Part shown: positions 45,122 to 53,142 of the stretch, one piece after another
Position numbering within the stretch: position 1 is the first letter of the stretch
Layout of the letters: each line of letters starts with the position of its first letter
DNA from: Polyangia bacterium
GTDB lineage: Bacteria > Myxococcota_A > Polyangia > Nannocystales > Nannocystaceae
NCBI GenBank assembly: GCA_030429545.1
Contig: JAUIFF010000001.1
Coordinates: 1 to 64,000 of the forward strand
Direction of reading: 5' to 3'
Length of the DNA: 64,000 nt
Notes under the pieces: generated by a model
Seen by the model: only the letters and a program-made list of their open reading frames with translations
The model's database searches: none
Told to the model about the DNA's origin: nothing
Translations under genes and position numbers: made by a program

Positions 45122-46168
45122 TCAGGCAATCGTTGAGATGTCTGCAAGTGCATCTATCAGGGATTGGGGAAGCGGTGCAGCGACTTCGACTTCGCCCGGG
45201 ATCGCTGGGGAGAGATCGATGGCGGCCGCGTGTAGACACAACCGTTGTCCGGCTGCCGTCCCATAGCGTTGATCGCCGACGATCGGGTATCCAAGCCACG
45301 CGAGGTGGACGCGCGCTTGGTGGCGGTGACCGGTTTGGAGTGTGAGTCCCATGAGCGTGCGGGCTCCGCAGGTGGCCAACGGTTGCAGAGTTGTTTGCGC
45401 ATCGAGTCCGTCGTCGCGGACGGCAACCTGGGCACGGGTGGCACCGTGACCCAACGGCGCGTGCACTTGGCGGGCAGATGGTCGGGGAGAGACAGGCGAG
45501 ACCCCGGGTACCGTCACGGCGGTCAGGCAGTCGGCAAACACAGGCGTGCTGGCGAGGTTGGCCTCGCTCTCCCGGATCCACCAATGGCCACCATCGGGTG
45601 GTTCGGGTGGCCAGGTCGCGGAGGCGGGGGCACAGACCGCGGCGTACGATTTGACGACCGTGCGTTGGGCGAATGCTTCGCGGGCCTGCTCCCACGCCCG
45701 GCGCGAGCGGGCAAACACCACCACGCCCGACGTGTCGCCATCGAGCCGGTGGGTCGCCCCGAGTTCACGGGCATCGTCGGAGGTCTGCCGACACTCGGGA
45801 AACTTTTCGGCCACGAGGTCTGCGAGTGCGAGGGGTTGGTCGGGGCGCAGTCGATGGGTATGTACCCCGGCTGGCTTGTGTGCATATACAAACCTTGGTG
45901 ATGTCGCCAACACTTCGAGCGCAAACGCGGGTTCGGGACGCAGCCAGGCCAGCTCTAAGATGTCGCCGTCTTGTAGGCGCGTCGATGGGGCCGCGATGTG
46001 GCCGTTGACAAACAGGTGGCCACGCAGCCCCATCTGCCGCGCACTTCGTCGCGAGATTCCGGGCATCCGTTGCCCGGCAACCACATCGGCCCGGCGACCG
46101 ACATCGTCGGCTTGGGTCACGGTGTAACAGATCCGCCGGACTGCCGCGTCGAGCTCGGGTTCGTGCAT
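45122..46168 (-). CDS. RluA-family pseudouridine synthase
   Basis: 348 residues from ATG 46168; GTG 46183 is possible. An S4-like RNA-binding segment lies at the N-terminus (ISRRSARQMGLRGHLFVNGHIA). HRLDGDTSGVVVFAR is the catalytic RluA motif with the Asp nucleophile, followed by TGHRHQARVHLAWLGYPIVGD. It converts uridine to pseudouridine in rRNA or tRNA. A proline-rich insert is visible between about 180 and 250. RNA target cannot be assigned. Confidence 0.91.
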   Translation of the reverse strand: MHEPELDAAVRRICYTVTQADDVGRRADVVAGQRMPGISRRSARQMGLRGHLFVNGHIAAPSTRLQDGDILELAWLRPEPAFALEVLATSPRFVYAHKPAGVHTHRLRPDQPLALADLVAEKFPECRQTSDDARELGATHRLDGDTSGVVVFARSRRAWEQAREAFAQRTVVKSYAAVCAPASATWPPEPPDGGHWWIRESEANLASTPVFADCLTAVTVPGVSPVSPRPSARQVHAPLGHGATRAQVAVRDDGLDAQTTLQPLATCGARTLMGLTLQTGHRHQARVHLAWLGYPIVGDQRYGTAAGQRLCLHAAAIDLSPAIPGEVEVAAPLPQSLIDALADISTIA

Positions 46169-46268
46169 CCCTAACGCGTACACCGAATCGGCGTGGCGGG
46201 AAAGGACCTATGTGCCGGACCTGCCCGATGACAGGGTTGGCGACGTGTGTATGGTCAAGAGCTCAAGC

Positions 46269-47561
46269 CTACGCCCACTGCTCGGTCGCCGGGCTCGACG
46301 GTGGAAGCAGCATGACTTCGACCAGGTTTCCCGGCTGTTGTGCCGGTGCCCCGGCCGGTTGCACGATCAGGGCATTGTGGCCAACGAGCGAGCGCAGGGC
46401 CCCGGAGACTTGGGTTGGCAAGGGCGCGACACAGCCGTTTTGGATGATTCCCCGCATGTAGTGGTCGCGGTTGCCAGCTGGCTTGAGGGCGGTCGCCAGG
46501 GGGACGCGCACCCGGATGCGTTCGCCTGTGTGGGAACCTTGTAGATGCAAGATCGCCGGGCGGCCGAACAACTCAAACGCGACATAGGTGCTGGCCGGGT
46601 TGCCGGGGAGCGCGAGCACATGGGTTTCGCCTAGGCGGCCGTAGGTCGTGGGTCGGCCAGGGCGTAGCCGCAGTTTGCGGACCTCGCAGACAAACCCAAG
46701 GTCCGAAAGGCACGCGAGTGTGTGGTCGTGATCGCCAACGCTAATGCCCCCAGATGTCAAAATGAGGTCGCAACAGCGGGCCTGTTGCAGGCAGTCCTGG
46801 AGCGCCGCCGGGTCGTCGCGGATCCGGCCAAAGTCGACCGGCACACCACCGGCCTCGCGCACCAGCTCGGCGAGCATCGCCCCGTTGGTACTGACGACCT
46901 GACCAGGCTCGGGAGCTTGACCAGGCTCGATGAGTTCGTCGCCCGAACAGATAATGGCGACCCGCGGTTGGCGGTACACGCTGACTTGGGTGTGGCCACC
47001 GGCGGCGAGCAGGGCGAGCTCTCCGGGGTTGAGATGGCTGCCGGCGGCGATGAGTTGCTGGCCCTTGGCGAGGTCACTACCGGCCGCCCGCACAAATTTT
47101 CCGGGGCTCACGGGGCCACAGGCCTGCCGCACAATGACCACGTTTTGACCGTCGCGGCGGGTGTCCTCCTGGGCAATCACGGCATCGGCTCCAGGTGGCA
47201 TGACGGCTCCGGTTGAAATCCGGCACGCCTGGCCAGGTTGGAGTGCTGCGCCGGCATAGGGATGTCCTGCCGAGCTTTCGCCAACGAGTTGAAGCGCCAC
47301 TTCGGGTGAGGTACTTGACTGTACATCGACCGCGCATATGGCATAACCATCCATCACGCTCACGGGGTGGCTGGGGAGGTTGTGGCGGGCGTTCGGAGCC
47401 TCGGCGCTCACGCGGCCAAGCGCCCGGGCAAGCGGTACGCGTTCGCAGCCAAGGGGGGTTGTTCGGTCCCGGATATGGGCCCGTGCCTGGTCGACACTGC
47501 AGTTGCGAAGTGGGAGCTGTTGACTTGGATGCACAGGCGCAACCTTGCGGTGTAGATACAT
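46269..47561 (-). CDS. moeA: Molybdopterin molybdenumtransferase MoeA
   Basis: 430 residues. Inserts molybdate into adenylylated molybdopterin, giving the cofactor used by the formate dehydrogenase at 28.9 kb. Seen: SVMDGYAICAVDV, RISTGAVMPPGADAVIAQED, ICSGDELIEPG, TSGGISVGDHD and ALPGNPAST. ATG 47561 (MYLHRK) is chosen; longer in-frame sequence overlaps mltD. The gene starts 16 nt after the mltD stop. A TGYANNTRCA palindrome lies at its start. Confidence 0.93.
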   Translation of the reverse strand: MYLHRKVAPVHPSQQLPLRNCSVDQARAHIRDRTTPLGCERVPLARALGRVSAEAPNARHNLPSHPVSVMDGYAICAVDVQSSTSPEVALQLVGESSAGHPYAGAALQPGQACRISTGAVMPPGADAVIAQEDTRRDGQNVVIVRQACGPVSPGKFVRAAGSDLAKGQQLIAAGSHLNPGELALLAAGGHTQVSVYRQPRVAIICSGDELIEPGQAPEPGQVVSTNGAMLAELVREAGGVPVDFGRIRDDPAALQDCLQQARCCDLILTSGGISVGDHDHTLACLSDLGFVCEVRKLRLRPGRPTTYGRLGETHVLALPGNPASTYVAFELFGRPAILHLQGSHTGERIRVRVPLATALKPAGNRDHYMRGIIQNGCVAPLPTQVSGALRSLVGHNALIVQPAGAPAQQPGNLVEVMLLPPSSPATEQWA

Positions 47562-47577
47562 CGGTCCCGGGCCGAGG

Positions 47578-49566
47578 TCACGGAGATTTGTGGCGCTTGC
47601 CAGGCAGGCGATTGGTCTTGGCCGTCGATGGCGTGCGTCGAGATTTTTTGCTCGTCGGCCGCGACGACTTGGCTGCCTGCGGTTTGGCCGTCTTCGATGG
47701 AGCCTTTGCTGCTGGGGCCGAGGTTGTGGCCGAAGTTGTAGTGGGTGCCGGGGGCTTTGCCGCGACCGTACCCTTGGTCCTGTTCTTCTCGACGTAGACC
47801 ACAATCAACTCACCGCGCTCGGGCTTGTGGCTGCGTTTGACTTGATTGATCCGGCACAGGTCGCCAACCGTGAGCTTGAACTTTTTGGCGATTTTTTCGA
47901 GTGACTCGCCGCGGCGGGCTTTGTAGGCCCGACGCACAAGTCCGCGACGCCGCAGGCTCGCCTCGATGTGCTCACGCGAGCCGCGGATCACATACTCGAC
48001 TTCGTTTTGCTCATAGACAACGGCCCGCGCAGCCTCGGGAGAGAAGTTGCTGTCGACGACAAACTGCAGGACCTGGTCTTCTTGCACCCTGGCCTGGGGA
48101 TCCAAGTCGTTGAGCGCGACAATTCGCTCCCACGGGAGTTTGAATGTCTCGCTGAGACTGCGAGGGGTGGTCGCCCGCGTGGCCACCAAAAACACAAGTC
48201 GCTCACCGGGACCAAGGGCGACCTTGGGCACGGCGGCGAGTGGTCGCTCGGGGGCGGGCTCCGACTTTCCACCCTTAGTAGGAGGAATCAACACGGTCAC
48301 CCCGGCCACGAGTTCGGCACTGTCGTGGAGGCCGTTGAGCCTGCGGATCTCGCGAATTGTGGTGCGGTAGTTACGGGCTAGTTTGGCCAGGGATTCACCG
48401 GTGCGGACGATGTGGTTGCGGTAGGCCTTGGCCTGCTGGCGCCAGCGCTTGCTGTGCTGTTGAAACGCAGCGAGTTTGTCCTCGGGCACGCGGACCGGGT
48501 AGTAGCCGCCCGGTGGGGTGCGGCCGCGGATCAGTTGGGCATTGAGCTCGTGCAGGAGGTCTTTGTCGGCGCCGATCCCCTTGGCCACGGTGTCGAGGTC
48601 GACCCCACCCGGTATTTGTACAGTCACCCACTTTGCCGGGGCGTAGCGCTTGATCGAGGCATCATCGACGCCAAAGACCGCCCGGTTACGGCCGACGATC
48701 GCGGCGGCCATGATTTTTGGGATGTAGTTTGTGGTCGCGTAGGGCAGGCCGCTTTCGATTTCGCAAAGCGCCCAAAAGTTGTTGGTGTTGTAGCGGCTGA
48801 TGCTTTTCATCGCGAGCGCGTAGCCAGCGTTGAAAGCCGCCAGGGCCATCTCCCACGAACCAAAACGCACCCGCAGATCCTTGAGGTAGGCGGCGGCGGC
48901 ATAGGTCGCGCGTTCGATGTCGCGGCGCTCGTCGATCCAATAGTCTTGGTGCAGCCCGTAAACCTGGCCGGTACCACCCATGAACTGCCACATGCCGGTG
49001 GCCCCCACGCGTGACCGGACGCTGGGGTTGAAACCACTTTCTGCCATGGCGACGAACATGAGATCTTCTGGCACACCGACCTCGCGCAGGATCGGCGCAA
49101 GGATGTGTTCGTAGCGCCCCATGCGGGCGATCCAGCCGCGAATGAGGTTTTGGCCCCGCGGGTTGTCCCGGAAGTAACGCAGGTACTCGACCAGCCGTGT
49201 GTTCCAGCGGATCGGGAGATCTGGGAGTGTCAGCGCCGCCATCCACGGTTCCGGCGGCTGATCAACAATCGTTTGGGGGACCGCGGAAAACCGGCTCTGT
49301 TCGAATTGTTGGAGGTCGTGGTACGCCTGTGCCTGCGGCATATGGGCACGAGCGAGGTAGGTGACATGCACCGAAGCACCGTCTGGTCGTTGCCCTCGCA
49401 CGTTCCTACGGCCGTTCTCAGACATTGTCACCGGTCCAACTTCGGAGACGATTTCGTTGTCATCGCGGCGCGCAGAGGCCTCGGCAGGTTGCAAGGCTGT
49501 TGCGAGCAACAAAAAAGCCGACCACGTGCCAAGAACTGCGCGGGCACCGCTGGAGAGGCCTCTCAT
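47578..49566 (-). CDS. mltD: Membrane-bound lytic transglycosylase D with LysM repeats
   Basis: 662 residues. It has a signal peptide (about 1-30), then a family 1D SLT domain with FVAMAESGFNPSVRSRVGATG (catalytic Glu), MWQFM and AAFNAGY. LysM-like repeats follow: HIVRTGESLAKLARNYRTT, a central segment and KARRGESLEKIAKKFKLT. The tail after about 580 is Lys/Ala/Pro/Thr-rich. Cleaves peptidoglycan glycan chains to 1,6-anhydro ends during wall remodelling. Co-transcribed with moeA. Confidence 0.93.
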   Translation of the reverse strand: MRGLSSGARAVLGTWSAFLLLATALQPAEASARRDDNEIVSEVGPVTMSENGRRNVRGQRPDGASVHVTYLARAHMPQAQAYHDLQQFEQSRFSAVPQTIVDQPPEPWMAALTLPDLPIRWNTRLVEYLRYFRDNPRGQNLIRGWIARMGRYEHILAPILREVGVPEDLMFVAMAESGFNPSVRSRVGATGMWQFMGGTGQVYGLHQDYWIDERRDIERATYAAAAYLKDLRVRFGSWEMALAAFNAGYALAMKSISRYNTNNFWALCEIESGLPYATTNYIPKIMAAAIVGRNRAVFGVDDASIKRYAPAKWVTVQIPGGVDLDTVAKGIGADKDLLHELNAQLIRGRTPPGGYYPVRVPEDKLAAFQQHSKRWRQQAKAYRNHIVRTGESLAKLARNYRTTIREIRRLNGLHDSAELVAGVTVLIPPTKGGKSEPAPERPLAAVPKVALGPGERLVFLVATRATTPRSLSETFKLPWERIVALNDLDPQARVQEDQVLQFVVDSNFSPEAARAVVYEQNEVEYVIRGSREHIEASLRRRGLVRRAYKARRGESLEKIAKKFKLTVGDLCRINQVKRSHKPERGELIVVYVEKNRTKGTVAAKPPAPTTTSATTSAPAAKAPSKTAKPQAAKSSRPTSKKSRRTPSTAKTNRLPGKRHKSP

Positions 49567-49611
49567 ATTGGCAAGCTAGCAAAGCGGCGCGCGAGAGACT
49601 ACCTTTCGACC

Positions 49612-49833
49612 ATGCTCCTCGGGTTGGGACTATCGGGTGTCGAGATCGCCGTCATCGTGTTGGTTGTCATCCTTGTGTTCGGCCCGTCGAAGTTGCCGAA
49701 GCTCGGAGAGGGGATCGGCAAGATGCTCCGCGGCTTTCGCAAGGAAATGAAAGCGATCGAAGATGATAAGGCGGCCGAAAAGGAAGCGTCCGAGATCGAT
49801 GTGACGCCGGCAGCCCGGCCCGACGACCGCTAG
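49612..49833 (+). CDS. tatA: Twin-arginine translocase subunit TatA
   Basis: 73 residues, short for TatA/E. Organisation is canonical: an N-terminal membrane helix (SGVEIAVIVLVVILVFGPSKLPKLG, about 8-32), then a basic amphipathic helix (IGKMLRGFRKEMKA) and an acidic tail. TatA oligomers form the folded-protein conduit with TatC. Start ATG 49612 is much better than an in-frame extension into mltD. tatB and tatC are not adjacent. Confidence 0.93.
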   Translation: MLLGLGLSGVEIAVIVLVVILVFGPSKLPKLGEGIGKMLRGFRKEMKAIEDDKAAEKEASEIDVTPAARPDDR

Positions 49834-49845
49834 ATCTCGATAGGG

Positions 49846-50480
49846 TGCGCGCGGGCCCATTTGGCTGTGAACCGGCTCTGGGAGGCTCGCAGTAGGTCCA
49901 CTACAGCGTCGCCCGGTACAGAACGGAGAAGCGCGCGGGTCTTTTTGGCTGTGAGACCGGACCTGGCCGGCTCGCAGTAGGCCCACTACAGCTTCGCCGC
50001 CCAGGGCTCGGTTCACAGCCAAAAATCCTCCGCGAATCGTTGGGCGGGTGTGTTGGCGGGGTAGGTGTGGCGGCGGCGGGTAGTGTTGCTGCGGTAGGCA
50101 GTGAGTTGTTGGTTGCACCTCCCAAAGCTCAGTTCACAGCCAAATGTTCACCGCGATCCTGAGGTGAGGGGTGGTCGCGTTGAGAGGGAGAGCGCGGCGG
50201 AGTGCGGGGGGTTCTGGTGAGAGGTACCGCCTGCAAAGCTCAGTTCACAGCCGAATGTTCACCGCGATCCTGAGGTGAGGCGTGGTCGCGTTGAGAGGGG
50301 CGATCCTGAGGTGTAGTCGCGTTGAAAGGGTGTGCACGCGGAGGTCCTGAAGTGGCGTTGAGGGGGGAGTGCGCGCAGGCTTTTGGTGAGAGGTGCTCCG
50401 GCGCAGTGGGTCCACTGCAGCGTCGCCTGCCAAAGCTCAGTTCGCAGCCAACGTTCGGGCTTCATCAAGCTCGGGAACTT
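49846..50480. repeat. Hairpin-repeat array B between convergent genes
   Basis: Same layout as the 41.3-kb array but with a different stem. One full hairpin: left arm 49942-49971 beginning CTTTTTGGCTGTGA, loop with CAGTAGGCCCACTACAG, right arm 49996-50025 ending TTCACAGCCAAAAA, then TCCTCCGCGAATCGTTGGG. A partial left half precedes it (from about 49846). Further right-half copies containing AAAGCTCAGTTC.CAGCC occur at 50124, 50235 and 50432, the first two followed by GTTCACCGCGATCCTGAGG. Downstream copies are degenerate. Confidence 0.88.
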
Positions 50481-50793
50481 GGCAGATGGAATTCCCGGAG
50501 CGAGAAAAATGTTCACAGCCATCTGGCGGGCAGGTTTGAATATTGTTTGTATTATCAATCAAATTGAATGTGTGTACATGTTATCCGCGCGCATCCCAGT
50601 TAGTCAAACTAAGTTGCCCATAAAATCGCGGAGAAGTTGTGGCTGTGACGCGAGCTTTGGATGGCGAAACCAAAGTTTCGCGTGCAACTCGGTTCGCTCA
50701 ATCCCAATCACCCATATGTTCGCGCAGCGAGGCTGAGCTTTGGATGGGGACGCTGCCAACGGGGCCGCGTTCCCCTTCTTTAAAACAAGAAAC
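50481..50793. other. Intergenic, AT-richer, no gene seen
   Basis: About 310 nt after array B. It is AT-rich by local standards (ATATTGTTTGTATTATCAAT near 50540) and includes GTGTACATGTTATC. I see no convincing coding region; short open frames on either strand lack support. It may be degraded array sequence. Confidence 0.3.
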
Positions 50794-50823
50794 AAAAAAG
50801 CCGCCTGTTGAGGCGGCTTTTTT
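50794..50823. terminator. Bidirectional terminator, AAAAAAGCCGCCT hairpin
   Basis: AAAAAAGCCGCCT pairs with AGGCGGCTTTTTT around loop GTTG. The symmetrical A/T flanks let it work on both strands; it ends the minus-strand zinc-ribbon gene. Confidence 0.9.
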
Positions 50824-50840
50824 GTTGTGGGTAACGAACG

Positions 50841-51602
50841 CTACTTGAAGAGGTCCATCGGATTGAACGAACCCTTGGTGACGTAGGTTGCCGCGACGAG
50901 GGCAACGATGGCGAACACCAGGAACAGCAGGAACTTGTTGCCGCCCTCGGGCTCGGTGGGTTTGGGCGGTACGGCCTGTTTTTCCTCGGCAACGGGCTTG
51001 CTGTCCGACTGTGCGGGCTCGGGCTCGGGTGGCGTTGCGGCCTCTTCGGTTGGCGGCTTGCTCACCACATCGCCGGTTGGCGGAGTGTGGGGGGCGCTGC
51101 GCTCGGTCTTTGTCGGTTGCGGAACTTCGGGTTCGGGCTCGGCCGGGCGGAAGTTGGAGATTTTAGCAACCGCGGGTTCGGGCTCGGGCTCGGCAACTTT
51201 GACGGGCTCGGGCTCGGGTGCTTTGACGGGCTCGGGCTCGACAACTTTGACGGGCTCGGGCTCGGGTGCCTTGACCTTGACGGGCTCAGGCTCGGGCTCG
51301 GGTGCTTTGACAACCGGTGTTGGTGCGGGCTCAGGCTCGGGGGTCGGCAACGGTGCCGCGGTTGCGGTGGGTTGCTTGGCCGGAGTAATTGCACCTGCAC
51401 CGACTGCAGCGTGGTAGTCGTTGGCGGTTGCAAACCCGCTGGCGCTACCGTGGCCGGGCTCGACGAGCGACGCATCGTTGGCCGCTTCAAAGTCGAAGAT
51501 CATCCGCTCGTGGCAATGCGGACAGGCGACCTGTGTGAGAGGACTGATTTGGTCGTTCGGAATCTCGAACGGACCGGAACATTTGGGACAGGCGATGATC
51601 AT
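50841..51602 (-). CDS. Zinc-ribbon protein with Pro-Glu repeats and C-terminal anchor
   Basis: 253 residues. The N-terminal MJ0042/zinc-ribbon type motif (CPKCSGPFEIP, CPHCHERM) coordinates one zinc. Residues about 75-220 are a Pro/Glu/Val/Lys low-complexity region with PEPEPVK and PEPVKV repeats. The C-terminus is one membrane helix (FLLFLVFAIVALVAATYV). Tail-anchored zinc-ribbon proteins of this type are common in Deltaproteobacteria and myxobacteria; function unknown. Its ATG overlaps the stop of the beta-barrel gene (TAATG). Confidence 0.82.
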   Translation of the reverse strand: MIIACPKCSGPFEIPNDQISPLTQVACPHCHERMIFDFEAANDASLVEPGHGSASGFATANDYHAAVGAGAITPAKQPTATAAPLPTPEPEPAPTPVVKAPEPEPEPVKVKAPEPEPVKVVEPEPVKAPEPEPVKVAEPEPEPAVAKISNFRPAEPEPEVPQPTKTERSAPHTPPTGDVVSKPPTEEAATPPEPEPAQSDSKPVAEEKQAVPPKPTEPEGGNKFLLFLVFAIVALVAATYVTKGSFNPMDLFK

Positions 51603-52498
51603 TAGAAATCGAGCCCCAGCGAGAGGGTGTATTGCTGTTGCAACCCGGAGTTGTCTTCGGCGGTCACGCCTTCGATGTCACCGGTCGAGCTACCTGGGGG
51701 GACGATCATAGCTTCAAAGGTGACCCGAAGAACACTAAAGATAAGGCGCGCACCGAGATAGGGGCGATGCCGGATAATCGCGCCTGCATCACGGAAAACA
51801 AACTCGCTCGAAACCCCGGTGGGGTCGAGGAACTCATCCGTGCCAGGTGTGAAGTCCAAAACACCGGTGCGAGCGATGATAAACAGCGCTTGATAACCGG
51901 CGTAGGGAGTGAGGTTGACCGTCTTGCCGATCCCGAACACGTGGGACAACGAAATGCCTGCGGAGGCGGTTGTCATGTTCATGTCGGGAGCGCCGACGAG
52001 CCGGGCGAACTGACCACGCAGCGCGATCGATGGGATCGGCATGTGGTGGAAACCTTCGTGCAGGGCTAACTTTGCATATCCACCGAATGTCCACATGCGG
52101 GACGAGATGAGGTGGGTTGCACCTGCACCGATTTCGAGGCCGGGCCACAGACCTTTACGGCCCATGATCTGAACGGTGGGGGCGACGTTTCTCGGCCCAC
52201 TCGCGTCGACAGTGCCCGCGGCCCAAACTTCTTGGCCACTAATGGTGTTGGCACTGAAGTCTGCGGCGACGGCAAACCCCGACAAGCCGAGGGAATCTGC
52301 GGTATCGACAGGCTTCGGCGCCATGACAACACCTAGCTCCGAGGCCAGGCTGCGGAACGCGGTGTTGTCTCCCTGGGCGACGCCAGTGTTCACGTTCCCG
52401 AGGCGCGTCAGGTTCAGATCGTACTCGCCCGCACGGACTTCCGATGAGGAGAGGCCGACAGCTAATAGGGCAAAGGAGAAGAGGAACCTTCTAGGCAT
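51602..52498 (-). CDS. Outer-membrane beta-barrel-like protein
   Basis: 298 residues with a signal peptide (MPRRFLFSFALLAVGLSSSEVRAG). The mature chain shows alternating strands rich in Gly and aromatic residues and ends LQQQYTLSLGLDF, with a C-terminal Phe as in many BAM substrates. No domain is recognised. It is translationally coupled to the downstream zinc-ribbon gene, which suggests a shared envelope role. Confidence 0.75.
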   Translation of the reverse strand: MPRRFLFSFALLAVGLSSSEVRAGEYDLNLTRLGNVNTGVAQGDNTAFRSLASELGVVMAPKPVDTADSLGLSGFAVAADFSANTISGQEVWAAGTVDASGPRNVAPTVQIMGRKGLWPGLEIGAGATHLISSRMWTFGGYAKLALHEGFHHMPIPSIALRGQFARLVGAPDMNMTTASAGISLSHVFGIGKTVNLTPYAGYQALFIIARTGVLDFTPGTDEFLDPTGVSSEFVFRDAGAIIRHRPYLGARLIFSVLRVTFEAMIVPPGSSTGDIEGVTAEDNSGLQQQYTLSLGLDF

Positions 52499-53142
52499 GC
52501 AGTGCTCCGGAGATCAGCGGTCGGCGGAGCGTAGCTTGCGCCAGCGCAACGTGTCAAGGTTCGCGCGTATTGGGTGTGTTGCCTCAGACAGGTGTCTAGG
52601 CAGATTTCGAGCCCATTTTGTGGTTCGAAGATGTGCGCGCAACGGAAGCTCCAGCGAAACCCGCTCGTAGGGTGTTGCCGCTGAAACAAATGCCAGCGAC
52701 CGCTCTTGTGTACACGACGGCAAGGGGAGAGCGCTACGGAAAAACCGGGCCGTCGGCCCCAAGCGCACAACTGTGCTCCTCCCGCACAGGCGTGTTTTTC
52801 AACGCTGCGCTTTCATCGCTGTGGCGAACGCGGAGTCGGTGAATACGCACCATTGCCGAGAGAACACAAAGTTCCCGTGTCATCCAAGCACCTTGGGCTA
52901 TCCGCGCGGTCAAATCAGACGCGGTGCAAAACTTTTTCTCGTCGGCGGCTCACGGCCGCTGCAAATGCGTCAACGAAATTCGAAAACCAAGTGTCGGATC
53001 GAAGTTTGGAGAGATCCGTGGGATCCGCGACCACTGGCGCGCGTCCGTTTGACACCCGGGGAGCGGTCGCGGTCGGACTTGCTCCGAGCACCCCGGGGCG
53101 GTAGCGTGCGCGCGGTCCTCCACTAGGCCCGTTGCGCCGAAC
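52499..53142. other. Intergenic region, divergent upstream sequence
   Basis: About 640 nt between divergent starts of the beta-barrel and LolC/E-like genes. Open frames of 75-130 residues exist on both strands but overlap one another, lack ribosome-binding sites and have no recognisable motifs. I treat it as non-coding. GGAG at 52505-52512 (minus strand) is the likely ribosome-binding site of the beta-barrel gene. Confidence 0.35.

Noticed and set aside
52706..53126. 117- and 132-residue open frames in the divergent gap
   Set aside because: Overlapping frames on one strand with no motif, and the region is the upstream sequence of two divergent genes.
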